64,000 nt of DNA from CAWINY01 sp963837635 (GTDB lineage: Bacteria; Acidobacteriota; Terriglobia; Terriglobales; Acidobacteriaceae). Of this stretch, positions 63,259 through 64,000 are shown piece by piece (position 1 is the stretch's first letter; each line of letters starts with the position of its first letter). The stretch is taken from contig CAWINY010000003.1 in assembly GCA_963837635.1 (NCBI GenBank), forward strand, positions 682,001 to 746,000, written 5' to 3'. Both the position numbers and the translations under genes were made by a program. The notes under the pieces were generated by a model. It ran no database searches, had not been told where the DNA came from, and saw nothing but the letters and a program-made list of their open reading frames with translations.

Positions 63259-63570
63259 ATGAGGGTGCCCAAGGACCAGACGGACGCCAAAATTGGCCGC
63301 TTGACCCGGGAAAAGATCAACAAGCTGGCGCACGGCATTGCCGACTCGCTCGCCGCCATGGAGAAAGTCGAGTTCCTCGAAGACCGCAACACCATCCGCC
63401 TGGAAATCAAGAAGATTCTCGAAGAGCTGCTGCACAAGGAAGAGGCAATGGACCGCGCCGCGCGGCAGAAGATCGAGTCCCAGCGCCGCACCATCCTGGA
63501 AGGCACCCCCGAGTGGGACATCCTCTACCGCAAATACTACGCCGAGGAAGTGAAAAAACTCGGGATCTAG
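63259..63570 (+). CDS. DUF507 protein, second paralogue (103 aa)
   Basis: The protein has KIGRLTREKINKLAHGIADS, EFLEDRNTIRLEIKKILEEL and a conserved end GTPEWDILYRKYYAEEVKKL. The start ATG 63259 is one base after the previous stop, so translation is coupled. The two paralogues share the helical layout (N-terminal 'LAxxIxxxL', central 'R..I..E...IL') but diverge in sequence, typical of the tandem DUF507 pair. Function unknown. Confidence 0.87.
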   Translation: MRVPKDQTDAKIGRLTREKINKLAHGIADSLAAMEKVEFLEDRNTIRLEIKKILEELLHKEEAMDRAARQKIESQRRTILEGTPEWDILYRKYYAEEVKKLGI

Positions 63571-63585
63571 TCCCCCGCTTTTTTC

Positions 63586-63706
63586 AACGCGAAGGCGCGA
63601 AGCCGCGAAGAGAAGTGCAACACCTCTCAGGAGAATAAATCTGCTTCAGTTAGCTGTTCTGCTCCATCTGCTTCGCGTCTTCGCGTCTTCGCGCCTTCGC
63701 GTTGAA
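63586..63706. repeat. Palindromic repeat (AACGCGAAGGCGCGAAG type)
   Basis: Left arm CAACGCGAAGGCGCGAAGCC and right arm CTTCGCGCCTTCGCGTTG flank about 60 bases. It lies between DUF507 and queG and is related to 40846-41012. Confidence 0.82.
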
Positions 63707-63757
63707 AGCCTTGAATGCCGCTGCACAGCTCCTCAGCGATAATAGAAATAGTCCTCG

Positions 63758-64000
63758 ATGCTAAGTTCCGCCGCAATACGGCAACAGTTGAGCTCCGCCG
63801 CGCGGGAAGCCGGCTTCGATCTGGTGGGCGTGGCGCCGGTGCGGGAGTTCGAGGAACTGGCGTACTTTCCCCAGTGGATCGCTGCCGGGTATGCGGGCGA
63901 GATGCGCTATCTGGAATCGCGGGACGAGCAGGGCCGCCTGAAGCGGGCCTCCCTGGCCAATGTCGCCCCTTGGGCGCACTCGGTCGTGGTGTGCGCCATG
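63758..64000 (+). CDS. queG: Epoxyqueuosine reductase, 3' partial
   Basis: The first 81 codons are present; the gene runs off the window. The start MLSSAAIRQQLSSAAREAGF, then DLVGVAPVREFEE, YFPQWIAAGYAGEMRYLE and the end NVAPWAHSVVVCAM match the N-terminal cobalamin-binding region of QueG. QueG reduces epoxyqueuosine to queuosine in tRNA with B12 and iron-sulfur centres. The iron-sulfur cysteines would be further downstream, outside the window. B12 use fits the presence of nrdJ in the same genome. Confidence 0.85.
   Translation, partial: MLSSAAIRQQLSSAAREAGFDLVGVAPVREFEELAYFPQWIAAGYAGEMRYLESRDEQGRLKRASLANVAPWAHSVVVCAM

Overview
The window looks like a high-GC chromosomal contig from an Acidobacteriota member (Koribacter/Terriglobia-like). 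The reasons are the gene content (fused aroDE, B12-dependent ribonucleotide reductase, anti-sigma factor with a TonB-like tail, carboxypeptidase-regulatory-domain secreted protein, tandem DUF507 genes) and an extreme load of short palindromic intergenic repeats. This assignment is inference; no rRNA is present.

Layout. 1-8.5 kb: CPBP protease (cut by the window edge), pyrE, mtnA, a CoA-transferase pair (scoA/scoB), an ECF sigma/anti-sigma pair and a PAS hybrid histidine kinase. 8.7-15.7 kb: AddAB-like recombination nuclease genes. addA is intact but carries five palindromic repeats read in frame; addB is open only if four single extra bases are removed. 16.3-20.2 kb: accessory island with an IS1380-family transposase, a dead REP-associated tyrosine transposase (RAYT), identical inverted 43-bp REP copies at its edges, and an AT-richer two-gene unit (DUF3800 plus a small unknown protein). 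20.2-33.8 kb: nrdJ with in-frame repeats and an NrdR-like box, secreted proteins, a MacB-type permease, a KBL/BioF-like enzyme with a strongly structured leader, aroDE and ddl. 34.0-39.8 kb: two ISAzo13-type elements with identical transposases, in inverted orientation, bracketing two response regulators, a tryptophanase and a small protein.

40-51 kb: peptidase C26, then the minus-strand series trpC-trpF-trpB-folC-plsC. On the plus strand are a response regulator with a Cys-rich tail, larB, and trpA-aroQ-aroF. Chorismate and tryptophan synthesis is therefore concentrated here but trpA is split from trpB. 51.6-60.5 kb: tRNA-Thr(CGT), then an archaic (Csu-type) chaperone-usher pilus locus with four spore-coat-U subunits, a chaperone and an usher. 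An IS5-family element sits exactly in the overlapping stop codons of two convergent subunit genes. A PP2C phosphatase remnant and a DgcZ-like zinc-sensing diguanylate cyclase follow. 60.5-64 kb: recJ, a hypothetical gene, two DUF507 genes and the start of queG.

The strongest theme is palindromic repeats. At least ten sequence families occur singly, as inverted doublets (REPIN-like), nested inside one another, at convergent gene ends as likely terminators, and inside or at the C-termini of protein genes. A candidate mobiliser (RAYT) is present only as a pseudogene. Other items worth testing are the structured RNA element at 26447-26643, the DUF3800 gene pair, and the degenerate repeat array between divergent pilin genes.
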